Source of the DNA: Pogona vitticeps
Lineage: Eukaryota > Chordata > Lepidosauria > Squamata > Agamidae
DNA: 64,000 bases
Assembly (NCBI RefSeq): GCF_051106095.1
Contig: NC_135788.1
Location: 41,668,501-41,732,500, forward strand
Reading direction: 5' to 3'
A model generated the notes under the pieces. It saw only the letters and a program-made list of their open reading frames with translations. It did not search any database and was not told the DNA's origin. This document shows, piece after piece, positions 13,360-24,200 of the stretch (position 1 is the first letter of the stretch; every line of letters starts with the position of its first letter). A program made the translations under genes and the position numbers.

Positions 13360-13660
13360 TGTCATTTTAAAAAGAACCAAATAGAAATTGTTTATTGTTA
13401 CAGATGTTAACAGGACAAGCAATATTGTTAACTCTTAAACAAACATCCTCCTTTATCCACTCTCAACCACCATTCTCCTGCCCAAACTCCAAAACTTTCA
13501 ATCTCCTCAACTAACTCACTGACTCCTTATCTCTCAGTCTCAAAACTCCCTATCTAAACTCTCCCTCCTCCTGCTGAGTCTCTTGTATCTCATGACTCCA
13601 CCCCTCCAGCACTCCCATTGGTCTATGCAGATAGCATATGAATATTCATGACCTGGATGG
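13360..13660 (-). mobile_element. LTR retroelement fossil, partial LTR
   Basis: In minus orientation the segment begins TGTGGCATCC and contains gctggaggggtggagtcatg followed by a purine-rich stretch, then an A-rich polyadenylation-like zone. The same layout is shared with the LTRs at 32536-32855, 41881-42527 and 42729-43381, so I place it in the same family. It is broken and incomplete at one side and carries no internal genes. Confidence 0.45.
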
Positions 13661-13691
13661 ATGCCACAGTTGTATATAGGGTTCCCTACTA

Positions 13692-14064
13692 TTTACGAAT
13701 TGTGGTGCTAGAGGAGACTTTTAAGAGTCCCCTGAACTGCAAGGAGAACAAACCTATCCATTTTGAAGGAAATCAACCCTGAGTGCTCACTGGAAGGCCA
13801 GATCCTGAAGCTGAGGCTCCAATACTTTGGCCATCTCATGAGAAGAGAAGACTCCCTGGAAGAGAACCTGATGTTGGGAAAATGTGAAGGCAAGAGGAGA
13901 AGGGGACAACAGAGGACAAGATGATTGGACAGTGTCATCAAAGCTACCAACATGAATTTGACCAAACTCCAGGAGGCTGTGGAGGACAGGAGGGCCTGGC
14001 GTGCTCTGGTCCATGGGGTCACGAAGAGTCGGACACAACTTAACGACTAAACAACAGCAACAAC
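13692..14064 (+). mobile_element. RTE-BovB 3' fragment
   Basis: The last 370 bp of BovB are present, encoding phrases of the BovB C terminus such as LKLRLQYFGHLMRREDSLE and ending with the signature ggggtcacgaagagtcggac, acttaacgactaaac and a (caa)n tail. It is 5' truncated, the ordinary fate of a BovB insertion. Confidence 0.85.
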
Positions 14065-14568
14065 CTGGTATGATCTCCCAATGAATTCCTCACAAAAACA
14101 AACTTCTGCTTCTCTTATCTTCCATGTGGTTATGGCAGAAGCAACAGTTTGGGCATATGGCAAGAGGACCAAGGGGTGGGTGGATGTTTTGATTGCGGCT
14201 GCATTTGGGAAAATAGCATCTCCTGTGGTCAGTAGCATTCTGTGTCTTGGTCAGGAAGACAGAGGAAGGGAAAAAAGAACTTTCTCCCAGCATATCCTTG
14301 TTGCTTTTCTCATCACAACTGCTTTCTTTCAAGATAAGGAAAAAGACAAAGCAGGAACTAGGAATGAAAATGTGAGAGCTAGCAGAGTTTTGGGCTACTT
14401 TTTTGAGCAATCAGTTTAGTTTGGGGGGGGAGATTTAACTCACACATCTTTTTGGGAAAGATCTGACCCACCCCTCCTTGCCCCTAGTAATGCATTATTC
14501 CTTGAACGAAGAGAACTGCTATTCTAAACATACAGGACATGCACTGGACATGATGGACACACAAGCAA
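14065..14568. other. no recognised feature
   Basis: Two overlapping open frames of about 110 codons face each other at 14081-14419, but neither has a recognisable domain, biased codon pattern or splice context that would make it a gene. Confidence 0.4.
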
Positions 14569-14570
14569 TA

Positions 14571-14831
14571 CAGTGGACCCTTGACTTACAGACGGCTTGA
14601 CTTACAGACTTTTTGAGTTACAGACTTCTCTGGCCGCAAAATTTAGGTTTGACTTGCAGACTGAGATTTGACTTACAGACCAGAAAAAAACCAAAATGGA
14701 ACAAAAACGGCCTGTTACGGGATTAATCGGTTTTCAATGCACTGTAGGTCAATGGAGACTTGACTTACAGACTTTTTGACTTGAGAACCGCCTTCCAATA
14801 CGGATTAAGTTCTCAAGTCAAGACCCCACTG
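14571..14831. mobile_element. non-autonomous Tc1/mariner (pogo/Tigger-like) element, copy 2
   Basis: The 261-bp unit flanked by TA is the same as 1394-1654 in the same orientation. By eye I find two substitutions (ctggc[t/c]gcaaaa and gactt[a/g]cagac). Near-identity of two copies 13 kb apart points to recent movement by a transposase supplied elsewhere. Confidence 0.85.
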
Positions 14832-14833
14832 TA

Positions 14834-16504
14834 CTGCAGTGGTGTACAGGCAACTCAGGTTCAGTATCCAAAAGGTTCCTTGTTCAGCCGTGCTTCAATA
14901 CAGTTCAAGCATGCAATTTACCATGCATAAGCAGAGTTCCAACTGTGAGATATTTATGGTCTGAGCCTTCAGTTTCACATGGATGTCTTTTAGGCATTCA
15001 TTGAGCTACTTGCAATGAATACCCCAAAGTTTCATTGCCTGCCTACAAATCCATAAATCTGTTGTTAAGTGGACAGCAGATTACAAAATGCTCATCAGCT
15101 GTGCTCACCCTAAGAAGGATACTGTTAAGTTTGTCTTAGAAGTATATCTTTGTTTAAGATTATGTTTCAAGCCTTAGCCAGATGTCTTTTACATGCTGAA
15201 TGGCCTAATTCCCGTAACATGGTAAAAAGATACCAGAAACACATTTATTTATTAAAATGTTATGAGCTTTGTGATACAGTGATTATTTTCAGATTCACAA
15301 ACCTAAGGTTCATGTCCTGTTCAATCCTGGTTGTTATTTCAATAGAAAAATGATATAATAAACATTAATCAAACAGAGCTGAATTGCTTATGTCAGTTCA
15401 CACAACTGTTGTAAAGCTAAAGCTGCAATTCTATATTTCTTTGGAAAACTCCATTGACTTTAAAAGGACTTACTGTATTTCTTAGAGTGCAGTTCTATGC
15501 ATACTTAAGTGAGTGGGGGAGGCCTTCATAACATATCAAGACTAAAGTAGATATGCATAGCCTTGCTATGAAAAATCATTTTCTGAATACATTGTAGGAA
15601 TATATTGCTATATATTCTAAAGATATAAACTCCACTGTTCACATCCACTTCCTTGGAAGCACTATGTGAGCTCCTGTCCATAGGCCACAAACATTTAATG
15701 AAGAATGCTAGCATAATGCAGTTGCCAAGAGTGTGACTAGATGGGAGAATTTGGAGTAATCTGGGCCACATTCGAAATACTCTTATCTTCAGTATGATCT
15801 ATTTTATCTTACACTTGAATGATCCTTCCATTCACATGGGAGGTTTCTTCTGTGAGAAAGATCCAGACAGCATGTCAGATCTCTCAAATTTCTCTCCTTT
15901 TCAATTATTGATACCCCACCCCTTTCCCTGCCTTTTGTTGTGGCTGTTGTTCCATGTACCATGGCAACTTCCCCTTTTTTATACTGTTTAATTTAGTAAG
16001 TGGCATAGCACTACAGCAATACATCAACCTTGCATGGATACTTCCCTTATATATGAAATAGCACTGTATTACATAGGATAATATTTTTTAAAAAAAAAAT
16101 GTGACAAGAAAACAGAGGAGAGGATTTCTCTGCTACCTTTCTACTGTTACAACTCACTGCATAAGTTTTAGGATTGTCATCAAAGACAATGCTGTCCACA
16201 GCTCTCTTCGGATGTGAATTAAGCAACCACACAGACTGCAGAAAGGGATAACCAGGACCACTCCCAATCACACCAAATAAGCTGCAATCCTAGCACCGTG
16301 CTAGAAAGGAGCAGAACAGCTGGCAAAAGGGGTGGGATGAATGTCTCTTATGTAAAACATGCACAGTTGCCAGAAAATAGGGCAAACCAAAGTGCACCAG
16401 AAGTACACCAAACAATAAGCCACATATCACACCCTGAGTGCTGAATAGAGTCTGGAAGGATCTATGTTCAAAGTGAGGTATGAAACTCTGTGTCAACCTG
16501 AACA
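14834..16504. other. AT-rich DNA without recognised gene
   Basis: Around 15420-15510 the phrases gctgcaattctatatt and gtgcagttctatgcatac face each other across gactttaaaaggacttac, which resembles a short palindromic dispersed repeat of squamates. Nothing else stands out. Confidence 0.4.
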
Positions 16505-16612
16505 CCATTTCAGGATTGCTGTGAGGATAAAATGAACAGGGGGGGAGCCATGTATGCTATCTTGAACTCCTGGGGGAAAGAGCAGAATATAAACATAAGC
16601 AGTAAACAAATA
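16505..16612 (+). mobile_element. SINE 3' half
   Basis: The sequence gattgctgtgaggataaaat followed by catgtatgctatcttgaact and a cagaatataaa tail is the familiar body and 3' end of a tRNA-derived squamate SINE. The tRNA head is missing. Confidence 0.55.
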
Positions 16613-16795
16613 ATGGTAGTACTTAGAGTGTGAGACTAAGATTTTGGAGACATGGGTTCAAATCCCTACTTGTCCATGAAAACCCATGGGGCAGTGTCAA
16701 TAGTAAGCCATCCTTTACATTTTGCATACCTTGAAAACTTTTAGGATCATTATAAGCCAAAACAACTTGACGAATAACAACAATAAATAAATAAA
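16613..16795 (+). mobile_element. tRNA-derived SINE (ACA-like)
   Basis: A tRNA-like head includes an A-box-like tagagtgtgagactaag and a good B box in gggttcaaatccc at about 16659-16671. The body ends with a gccaaaacaacttgacgaat segment and an (AAC)/(AATA) tail, as in ACA-type squamate SINEs. It directly follows another SINE tail. It is a SINE rather than a tRNA gene because the body continues and no cloverleaf closes. Confidence 0.65.
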
Positions 16796-18164
16796 TATTA
16801 TAAAACTATCATAAATATTATCCTGAATCCCTGTAAGATTTGAGACAGTTTTTTAAAAGGTTATTTTTTTATCTAGGGGGAAATCACTGTTATCTTTAAC
16901 AGTAAGAATAAGAAAACACTGTAGCTAAAGGGAATTTAAAAGTATTTTAATGCATTGTTCCTTTAAGATGACAATCATGATAATGATGATGATTTTGTGC
17001 ATTGGAAAGCAATTTATGCACACATTACCTTACTTCATTTGCTTAAATGCTTTATCCACTTGTATGCCTTTCTTAAGGTGACAGTGTAATGAAAAAACAA
17101 ACCGCAAGTAGGTGGAATGTGAAGTAGTAGTATTAGAAATCACTGTAAATTTCTCTTTTCTTAAAGAAACGGTCAGAAATCTGGATGAAAGAAAGATTCC
17201 TTTCAGTTTCATGGCAACTACTGTATTCATCATATACAGTGCAGTGGCACTAAATCCCAACCTACTAATATAAGTCATTACTTTATGTTATTTCTTCAAA
17301 AGTCTTCAGCTGAACTCTTCCTCTTTTCTTTCCTCCTCCCTAAGCACCAAAGTTACATTTAGGGGAAATGGCAAGAAATAGCTAAAGTCATTTTAAAATG
17401 AGGACATAGTGCACTGCAACTCCATAATTGTTAAATACCTGTTTTGGGTTACAGAAGATTTGTATGCAAATTGACTTACATTAGGTACAGCTAAAAAGCA
17501 AGCTCAAATAATCCCCCTAAGAAAGTAATAAACCAGAAAGAATAATTCTCTAAACATATGTCACGCCACTTAACTTTTTCAAAATGTAATTACTTTTGTA
17601 AATTAGCACAGATGCCAAGGTTGGGGAAGGTTTACACTTTAGCAGTATGACACCCATTGCCTTTCCTAGCCACAGTTTACTTGTCCTCGAAGAGTGGGTG
17701 CTAGAATGGGCCCCTCCTTCCAAACATTTCTCCTTGTTTCGATTCTACTGAATACTCAACAGCACTTATCTAAGACAGTGAAATACACATCCATCTTACA
17801 GTCACAAGAAAAAACAACACAACTGCTTTTGTTGCTGTTTACAAAAATGTTTTCATTTAAGCATTTAAACTCCAAAATATACTAACCAATCAAGATCTTA
17901 GTGTTACCTTTAAGGTCACTGGAGTTATGTAGTTTTACAACATTATTGGCTAAGCATACTTTAGACACTGCTCATCCATTCCCGAGCCTAGGACCTGTTT
18001 TTTGGATACTATACTTCATATGAAATTTGAACGGAATGCCTTGGCACATGCACAGAGTGTATTTGCTATGAGATTCAGGGGGAAACAACCCATTCAGAAA
18101 ATGACTTTTCCATGAAGGTTAGCACTTCAACATATTATATACCCTTATAATTTTAGTTATAAAA
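16796..18164. other. AT-rich DNA without recognised gene
   Basis: No repeat or exon is evident. The region leads into the CpG island and could be intron or intergenic DNA of the gene served by that island. Confidence 0.4.
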
Positions 18165-18218
18165 TCAAAATAGAGACACTCTAGGTAACTCGGAGGGGGG
18201 ACGGCAAAAGAAAGCTAC

Positions 18219-18425
18219 CTTCTGAGACAGTTGGTGTCCATTATTGTTGGTGGGACAGAAGACACAGCACAGGTTGAAAGAGCCAAGGATGATTGGCAGA
18301 GCAAGAAGAAGGAGCTGGAGCCACTGTGGCTTGCGGGACACAAAAGTGGGGACCCTCACACAAACCCAAAAAGCAAGCACACATTTCAACATATATCCAG
18401 CAGGAGGGGAACACAGGTGGAGCAA
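18219..18425 (-). CDS. possible first coding exon with signal peptide, unknown gene
   Basis: A minus-strand frame opens with Met and contains a strongly hydrophobic core (WLQLLLLALPIILGSFNL) followed by Cys-rich CCVFCP and TNNNGHQLSQK, after which AAG|GTAGCT gives a plausible splice donor at 18219/18218. That is the shape of a signal-peptide exon of a secreted or membrane protein. It sits beside a CpG island on the correct side for a minus-strand promoter. I do not recognise the protein. Overlapping frames on both strands are also open, so it may be chance. Confidence 0.2.
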
Positions 18426-18619
18426 GGCTGCAGGTCAGGAGTGGGATGCTGCCGGGGACAACCTGCACCTGAAGCGGAAGGCAGTGCCTCCTCTGCCCTT
18501 AAAAGGCAAACCTATAGTACTGGCTTCCCCCTTCCGTGTATCTTTGGCAGGAAGTAAAGAAAACCCGATAAGCAGAACCATCTGATCAAAGGAGTTGTTC
18601 CGTAGAGAACTAAAGAGCA

Positions 18620-20160
18620 GGAACCTTCAGCCAACTGCAATGGCTCAAGGAAGACGCGCGGCATCCAGCCTGGTAGGCTGCACTGCTGCTTCGGGCAGGG
18701 AAAGCACGGGGGGGAGCGCACCTGTCCGTTTTAGTAGGAATGTCGCTGACATCAGAAGATCCCCGAGCCACAGCTCCCGCTTGACTTCCCGACACTCTCC
18801 AAACGACCGACCCGGCGCGCCTCGAGCAGCACCAACTCCAAAATGCGCCCCTTACATTTCGGAAACTTCGCTCGGTCCACCCAGAGAGTCATCCTCGCGC
18901 ACCGGTCACCGGGTCACCGTGGGTCGGTGCGCCTCCTTTGCGCCTTCACGAGTGGCGCTTCCAAGCAGCACAAGGCGGTGGGAGAAGGAGAGGCAACTCC
19001 GTTTCGGAGAGTCCTTTCTTCCCGCCGTTCAGCCGCGCAAAAAAAAAACAGGGGGGAAGGGGGGGAAGGCGGGGGGACGGAGTTACAGAGAGGAAGGGGC
19101 GCGAGTATTCTCAGCCGCTCCGTCCGACCCTGAGAGGAATGCAGGCGGGAGGGGAGAGGGGTGCCGCCCGGGCTCCTGAACTTACCGCTCCTAGGCTGGG
19201 CTTTGGCTCCGAGCAGCTCCTCTCTTTCCTGCTCCCAGCCGAGCTCCTCATTCTCCGGGAGCCTCCCTCGCCGCCACCGCCTTCGGCCAGCCGAGCGCCT
19301 GCTGTGAGGGAAGAGCGACAGCAAGCAGCCCGGTGGGATTGAGGAGGGCCACGAGCGCCGTGGGTGAGGAGAGCGCGAAGAACACCACCGGCGAGCCGCC
19401 TTCGGGAGGGGACGAGGAGCTGGAGGCGGCGGGTGGCGGGTGGGTGAGGGGGAAGCACCGCCGCTGGAAGGGTCTCTTCGGCAGTCCCGCCTTTTCTTTT
19501 TTGCTGCCGCCGGTGTTGCTGCTTCCTTCAAGCTGCACCGCGCGGCTTGGTGGCGGCTGCCCCCGCTAGCTCTTTGCTGGGCATGTGTCGTTCTTGTGCC
19601 ACCTCAAAGAGAGAGAGAAGGGGAGGGAAAGAAACCGAGAAGGGAGGATGGAGAACCCCCTAAAAATCGCGCGTGAGAGGAAAGGTTGCAAGGCGGATGA
19701 GGCGATGTATCGGCGGGCGGGGCGGGGGGAGTGGGAGACGATTGCCGCCTCGCCACTTGCTGCCTCCTGCTTTTCTCTTCCACAGTCGACGACCCGCGCA
19801 GGAGGTAAACAAAGGCAAGCCTCTTCAGACGAGGGAGAAGTCGCTCGTGTCGAAGAAAGCTAGCGCTCGGCGCGCAAGGTGGGAGGTGATGTGAGAAAGC
19901 AGCAGCCAGGAATAAGAAAGTCTTGGACAGAGCAAAACACGGCATAAAGAGTAAGGGGGATAAGTTTAAAGAGAAAATGACAGCACCTAAACTTGGGGAC
20001 ACCGTGGGGAAGCGACATCGTGGAGGACAGAGGCTAACTCTTGAGTAAAGTCGCGGTTCCCCGGTTTCGGTCTTACAAGCTACTTGAGAATGCCCTTCCT
20101 GAGGATCGGGTTAACACATAGGAAATAGGCGAGTTACTACATTGTTTCGCGAATCGCACC
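18620..20160. promoter_or_regulatory. CpG island, probable host gene promoter
   Basis: About 1.5 kb is GC-rich and dense in CpG in an otherwise AT-rich window, with GC boxes such as ggcggggcggggg near 19717-19732 and many cgcg or gccgcc steps. It has no TATA box that I can see and no transposon features. CpG islands of this size in vertebrates usually mark 5' ends of genes. Direction is not settled: a possible exon lies on the minus side (18219-18425), and donors such as CAAG|GTGGGA near 19880 exist on the plus strand. The long Arg/Pro/Gly-rich open frames are a by-product of base composition. Confidence 0.7.
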
Positions 20161-20834
20161 CGTGGGCATCTTAAAATTGTCCAGACTGCACTATCGCACA
20201 TCCCTTCGCTGGAGAGATACAGTATTACTGTTTACTTGAGCCCAGTTCACCCAACACGGTCTCTTTACAGGAATGAAGGGGCCCAAGAGCAGGAACGCTT
20301 TGGACAGCTGTCTTCACTTTAGCACATATTTTGTTAATTACCATATACAATTTGTACCCCACATTTCCACTGCAGAGTAGTGTGCAACATGTCTTATGAG
20401 CATCATAAAACAAAATAAAAAAGAAATAGAAAACATATATAACTATAAAGCCTTTTTTTAAAAAACAGTAGTTATCCCAATAACTTAAGCAATAGGCACT
20501 GTGTTTCTCTTCCACTTTTACCATAATGCATTGTCCTAAGGAAAAAGACATAAGAGAAAGTTTAAAAAATAATAGAGGGTCAGAAGTGGAACTGATTTGT
20601 ATGCATCTATGGTAATATTCAGTGAACATGGAAAGGTAAAAAGATACGCTCATCTGAAATTGTTATCAAACTTAAAGGAAAACATACAGTACTCACCCAA
20701 GAAGCGTAAATAAAAGAAATGTGGTTTTAATGTGTGAGCTTCACAACAGTTTACCTCAGAAGACAAGAAAGGACTGTTCACACATCTCAGCAGACACAGG
20801 ACTTCCTTCTGAACTGTCTTATATCTCACTGTTC
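20161..20834. other. no recognised feature
   Basis: AT-rich DNA between the CpG island and the nested transposons. A minus-strand open frame at 20225-20653 has no recognisable motif. Confidence 0.4.
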
Positions 20835-21105
20835 TTTTAACTCAGGGATCTCCAAACTATGGCTCACGGGCCACATCTGGCCAACCTTGCCTTTTTATCT
20901 GGCCTGGCAAACACCACAGGCTCAAGTCTGCAGGCTCCAGTCCATTTCCTTCAGCCCATGAGTAGTAGGGTAATGGTAGCTTTATTCAAACTCAAATTTG
21001 ACAGGTGCCACGCCCCCTTTTGGACCCCCAGCAGCGGAAGGGGAGGGACTTCCGGCGTCTAGGCTCGACCCAGGCCCCTTCCGGCGGAAGGGGCTGGTCG
21101 AGCGG

Positions 21106-21524
21106 TGACGTCGGGGGTTGTGGGGGTCACCGTGGGCCTATAGGGGTGTATTCCTAGAGTCTGGGGTCCCCCGTGACCCTAGGGTGGCCTGAGGATTGGT
21201 CCCCGAGGGGTTGTGCCACCCCCACGGCCCTGTGGACCAATGGGGAGCGGTTGGAGGGGCTTGGCTAGAAAGGGCGGCCCTAGGGCATGCCCCAGCATGC
21301 CTTTAGGCCCTGCATGACGTCAGGGGTTGTGGGGGTCACCGTGGGCCTATAGGTGTCTTTTCCTAGAGTCTGGGGTCCCCCGTGACCCTAGGGTAGCCTG
21401 AGGATTGGTCCCCGAGGGGTTGTGCCCCCCCCACGGCCCCTGTGGACCAATGGGGAGCGGGTGGAGGGGGTTTGGCTAGAAAGGTTGGCCCTAGGGCATG
21501 CCTCAGCATGCCCTAGGCCCTGCA
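21106..21524 (+). repeat. two tandem ~209-bp promoter-like repeats, left Polinton arm
   Basis: Units at 21106-21314 and 21315-21524 are closely similar. Each holds a tgacgtc(a/g) CRE-like site at its start, a reverse CCAAT box (ggattggtcc), a forward CCAAT box (gaccaatgggg) and a gcatgcc(c/t)cagcatgcc palindrome near its end. They lie just upstream of the start codon at 21629, so they look like the promoter/enhancer for that frame. This is inferred from motif content only. Confidence 0.65.
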
Positions 21525-21628
21525 AGGGTGGGAAAGTCCCGGGGATTTGCAGAGAAGCTATAAACGTGGTTCGGGACCCTTCTGCGCGCTCTTGCGGCTC
21601 TTTGCAAAGGTCTTGTGGCTTTAAAGAC

Positions 21629-22159
21629 ATGGCTGACAAGGAGAACAAAGCTCCCGAGGCATGCCAAAAGCTTGCGGGAAAGCCCGGGAGGCGTTTGCGT
21701 CCCAAAGGCTACTATTATGGGCCGGTGGGATTTTCCATGCCGTTGTGTCCATTAGGAACTCCTACAAGACTAAAGGCTAGCCTTCCCAAAGACCCAGAAA
21801 AGTTAAGAAAAAAATGCAAGTCTGCAGAAGACGTATTTGTATTTACCGCAAAGCCTAAGCAGAAGCCGAAAAACACAAGAAAACCGGACTGCACACTGAT
21901 GTGGGGTGATGATGAAGATGCTGAGCCTCAGTGCGTTGATGGCGAACAAGGGATAAAAAGAGATTTACAGAAGCCGCCGGGTTTTGCGGAGATTGATGAT
22001 GGTGCTGAGCAGCAAATGTTGGCAGAGGCTCCAGACGAAGGCTTTGAGAGTGATAAAGAGAACCAAGTCAACCTGGTAAGACCAATTTTCTTTTTAAAAA
22101 GTCTTATTAAGGGTTCCGTTATAAGGGCTTTAAATGCCATAGTTAAGGATTTATGCTAG
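21629..22159 (+). CDS. KEN-motif open frame of the Polinton, left arm
   Basis: An open frame of 176 codons starts at an ATG in good context (gacATGg) as MADKENKAPE. It is rich in Lys and Pro, has an aromatic patch GYYYGPVGFSMP near residues 27-38 and carries a second motif, FESDKENQ, near residues 138-145. Two DKEN motifs resemble KEN-box degrons read by the APC/C. I do not recognise a domain. Vertebrate Polintons (adintoviruses) are known to carry small accessory genes that act on the cell cycle, so this might be one. A further short acidic open stretch follows at about 22200-22380. The same frame exists in the other arm. Confidence 0.5.
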   Translation: MADKENKAPEACQKLAGKPGRRLRPKGYYYGPVGFSMPLCPLGTPTRLKASLPKDPEKLRKKCKSAEDVFVFTAKPKQKPKNTRKPDCTLMWGDDEDAEPQCVDGEQGIKRDLQKPPGFAEIDDGAEQQMLAEAPDEGFESDKENQVNLVRPIFFLKSLIKGSVIRALNAIVKDLC

Positions 22160-22614
22160 GGTTGGGGGGGGGCGGGGCGGTAAAGGGCCTTTTAAAAATG
22201 ACTAAAACCTTGTTTCATTTTCAATCACAGGAGAGCTTGTTTCAAGCTCAAACTCAGGAGGGCCCTGAACATGATGGTGATGATGATGATGAGGGGCTTG
22301 AATGTGACTGTGGATATTGGGCGCACAGAAAGGCCCTGAAAGCGGCAGGTTGCATCCCTTCAAGAGAGAATACTTCCTGAATGACTATATAACCTGCAAA
22401 TATATCCTGTATTGTGTGTGTGTGTGTGTGCTTCTACCTGTACCTTCTGCTGTATTGCGTGTGTTTCTACCTATGTCTTCTGTAAAAGCTAAAATGTCTG
22501 CCCTGTATTTCTACTAGCACTGAGATTTAGATGTATGCTTTACAATATTCTTGTAATATACTGTCTTTTAATAAAGAGTCTTTATTGTACCATACATTGC
22601 TCATATATGTGCTA

Positions 22615-23061
22615 ATGGCTGAGCTGGATGCACGGGGGAAATTATTGCACAATATCTATTATACACCCTCATCAGCGGGGAGTTTTGGAGGTCTGAAGCC
22701 TCTCTTTAGGGAGGCCAAAAAACAGGTGAAAACCTTGAAACTCGGAGATGTTTCTCGATGGCTGTCCGACCAGGATGCCTATACGTTGCATAGGCCTGCT
22801 AGAATTCATTTTAAAAGAAATAAGACCGTGGTTTCCAAAATAGATGATCAATGGCAGGCAGATTTGGTTGATATGCAACAATATGCTCGGCACAACAAGG
22901 GTTGCAAGTATATTCTGGTCTGTATAGACATTCTTTCTAAGTACGGCTGGGTAAAAGCGCTCAAAGGCAAAACAGGCAAAGAAGTGGCCAGAGCCTTTGA
23001 AGCCATTTTCAAACAAGATGGAAGAAAACCTGACAAAATACAGACGACCATGTCATTGTGA
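22615..23061 (+). pseudogene. Polinton integrase region, left arm copy (partial)
   Basis: The left arm repeats the first part of the integrase (MAELDARGKLLHNIYY onward to the first catalytic-Asp region QADLVDMQQYA), then the palindrome centre is reached at 23046. It is the arm copy of the minus-strand frame below and not a separate gene. As part of a fossil it is incomplete. Confidence 0.8.
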
Positions 23062-23747
23062 TGATTCACATCTACAGGCCTACATTTAATAGTTCTATGA
23101 AGGCTATGGTTATAACTTTTAAGGAACTGCGGTAATACATCCACATACCTGTAGGTGTTATTAGCCGTGAAATACCTCCACATTTTTGTTTTTAATGTTC
23201 TGTTAAACCTCTCAACAACCCCTGCTTTGACCTCATTATTGGTGACAAAATGCTGTATTCCACATTTCTTGAATAAACTGCTTACAGGTCTGTTTAGAAA
23301 TTCACCGCCACGATCCGTCTGTATTTTGTCAGGTTTTCTTCCATCTTGTTTGAAAATGGCTTCAAAGGCTCTGGCCACTTCTTTGCCTGTTTTGCCTTTG
23401 AGCGCTTTTACCCAGCCGTACTTAGAAAGAATGTCTATACAGACCAGAATATACTTGCAACCCTTGTTGTGCCAAGCATATTGTTGCATATCAACCAAAT
23501 CTGCCTGCCATTGATCATCTATTTTGGAAACCACGGTCTTATTTCTTTTAAAATGAATTCTAGCAGGCCTATGCAACGTATAGGCATCCTGGTCGGACAG
23601 CCATCGAGAAACATCTCCGAGTTTCAAGGTTTTCACCTGTTTTTTGGCCTCCCTAAAGAGAGGCTTCAGACCTCCAAAACTCCCCGCTGATGAGGGTGTA
23701 TAATAGATATTGTGCAATAATTTCCCCCGTGCATCCAGCTCAGCCAT
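22848..23747 (-). CDS. Polinton-type integrase frame
   Basis: The minus-strand frame reads from MAELDARGKLL and contains the retrovirus-like DDE integrase core: WQADLVDMQ, ILVCIDILSKYGWVKAL, IQTDRGGEFLN and KAGVVERFNRTLK, then YNHSLHRTIKCRP. In Polintons this enzyme inserts the element with a 6-bp duplication, which agrees with the CCCATG seen here. The frame uses the right arm and the central 269 bp, and then runs on into antisense arm sequence. The element is a fossil and other replication genes are missing. Confidence 0.8.
   Translation of the reverse strand: MAELDARGKLLHNIYYTPSSAGSFGGLKPLFREAKKQVKTLKLGDVSRWLSDQDAYTLHRPARIHFKRNKTVVSKIDDQWQADLVDMQQYAWHNKGCKYILVCIDILSKYGWVKALKGKTGKEVARAFEAIFKQDGRKPDKIQTDRGGEFLNRPVSSLFKKCGIQHFVTNNEVKAGVVERFNRTLKTKMWRYFTANNTYRYVDVLPQFLKSYNHSLHRTIKCRPVDVNHHNDMVVCILSGFLPSCLKMASKALATSLPVLPLSAFTQPYLERMSIQTRIYLQPLLCRAYCCISTKSACH
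23047..23315. other. unpaired centre of the palindrome
   Basis: These 269 bp are present once and separate the inverted arms. They hold the later part of the integrase region on the minus strand. Confidence 0.85.
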
Positions 23748-24200
23748 TAGCACATATATGAGCAATGTATGGTACAATAAAGACTCTTTATTAAAAGACA
23801 GTATATTACAAGAATATTGTAAAGCATACATCTAAATCTCAGTGCTAGTAGAAATACAGGGCAGACATTTTAGCTTTTACAGAAGACATAGGTAGAAACA
23901 CACGCAATACAGCAGAAGGTACAGGTAGAAGCACACACACACACACACAATACAGGATATATTTGCAGGTTATATAGTCATTCAGGAAGTATTCTCTCTT
24001 GAAGGGATGCAACCTGCCGCTTTCAGGGCCTTTCTGTGCGCCCAATATCCACAGTCACATTCAAGCCCCTCATCATCATCATCACCATCATGTTCAGGGC
24101 CCTCCTGAGTTTGAGCTTGAAACAAGCTCTCCTGTGATTGAAAATGAAACAAGGTTTTAGTCATTTTTAAAAGGCCCTTTACCGCCCCGCCCCCCCAACC

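Noticed and set aside
14081-14419. Open frames of 106-112 codons facing each other
   Set aside because: No recognisable domain, no splice or promoter context, consistent with chance.
16640-16680. tRNA gene
   Set aside because: The B box belongs to a tRNA-derived SINE; no cloverleaf or acceptor stem closes.
18595-20002. Many Arg/Pro/Ser/Gly-rich open frames up to 205 codons on both strands
   Set aside because: CpG-island base composition suppresses stop codons in all frames; none shows a conserved motif.
22531-23061. Plus-strand integrase-like frame as a second independent gene
   Set aside because: It is the left-arm copy of the palindromic fossil and stops at the palindrome axis.
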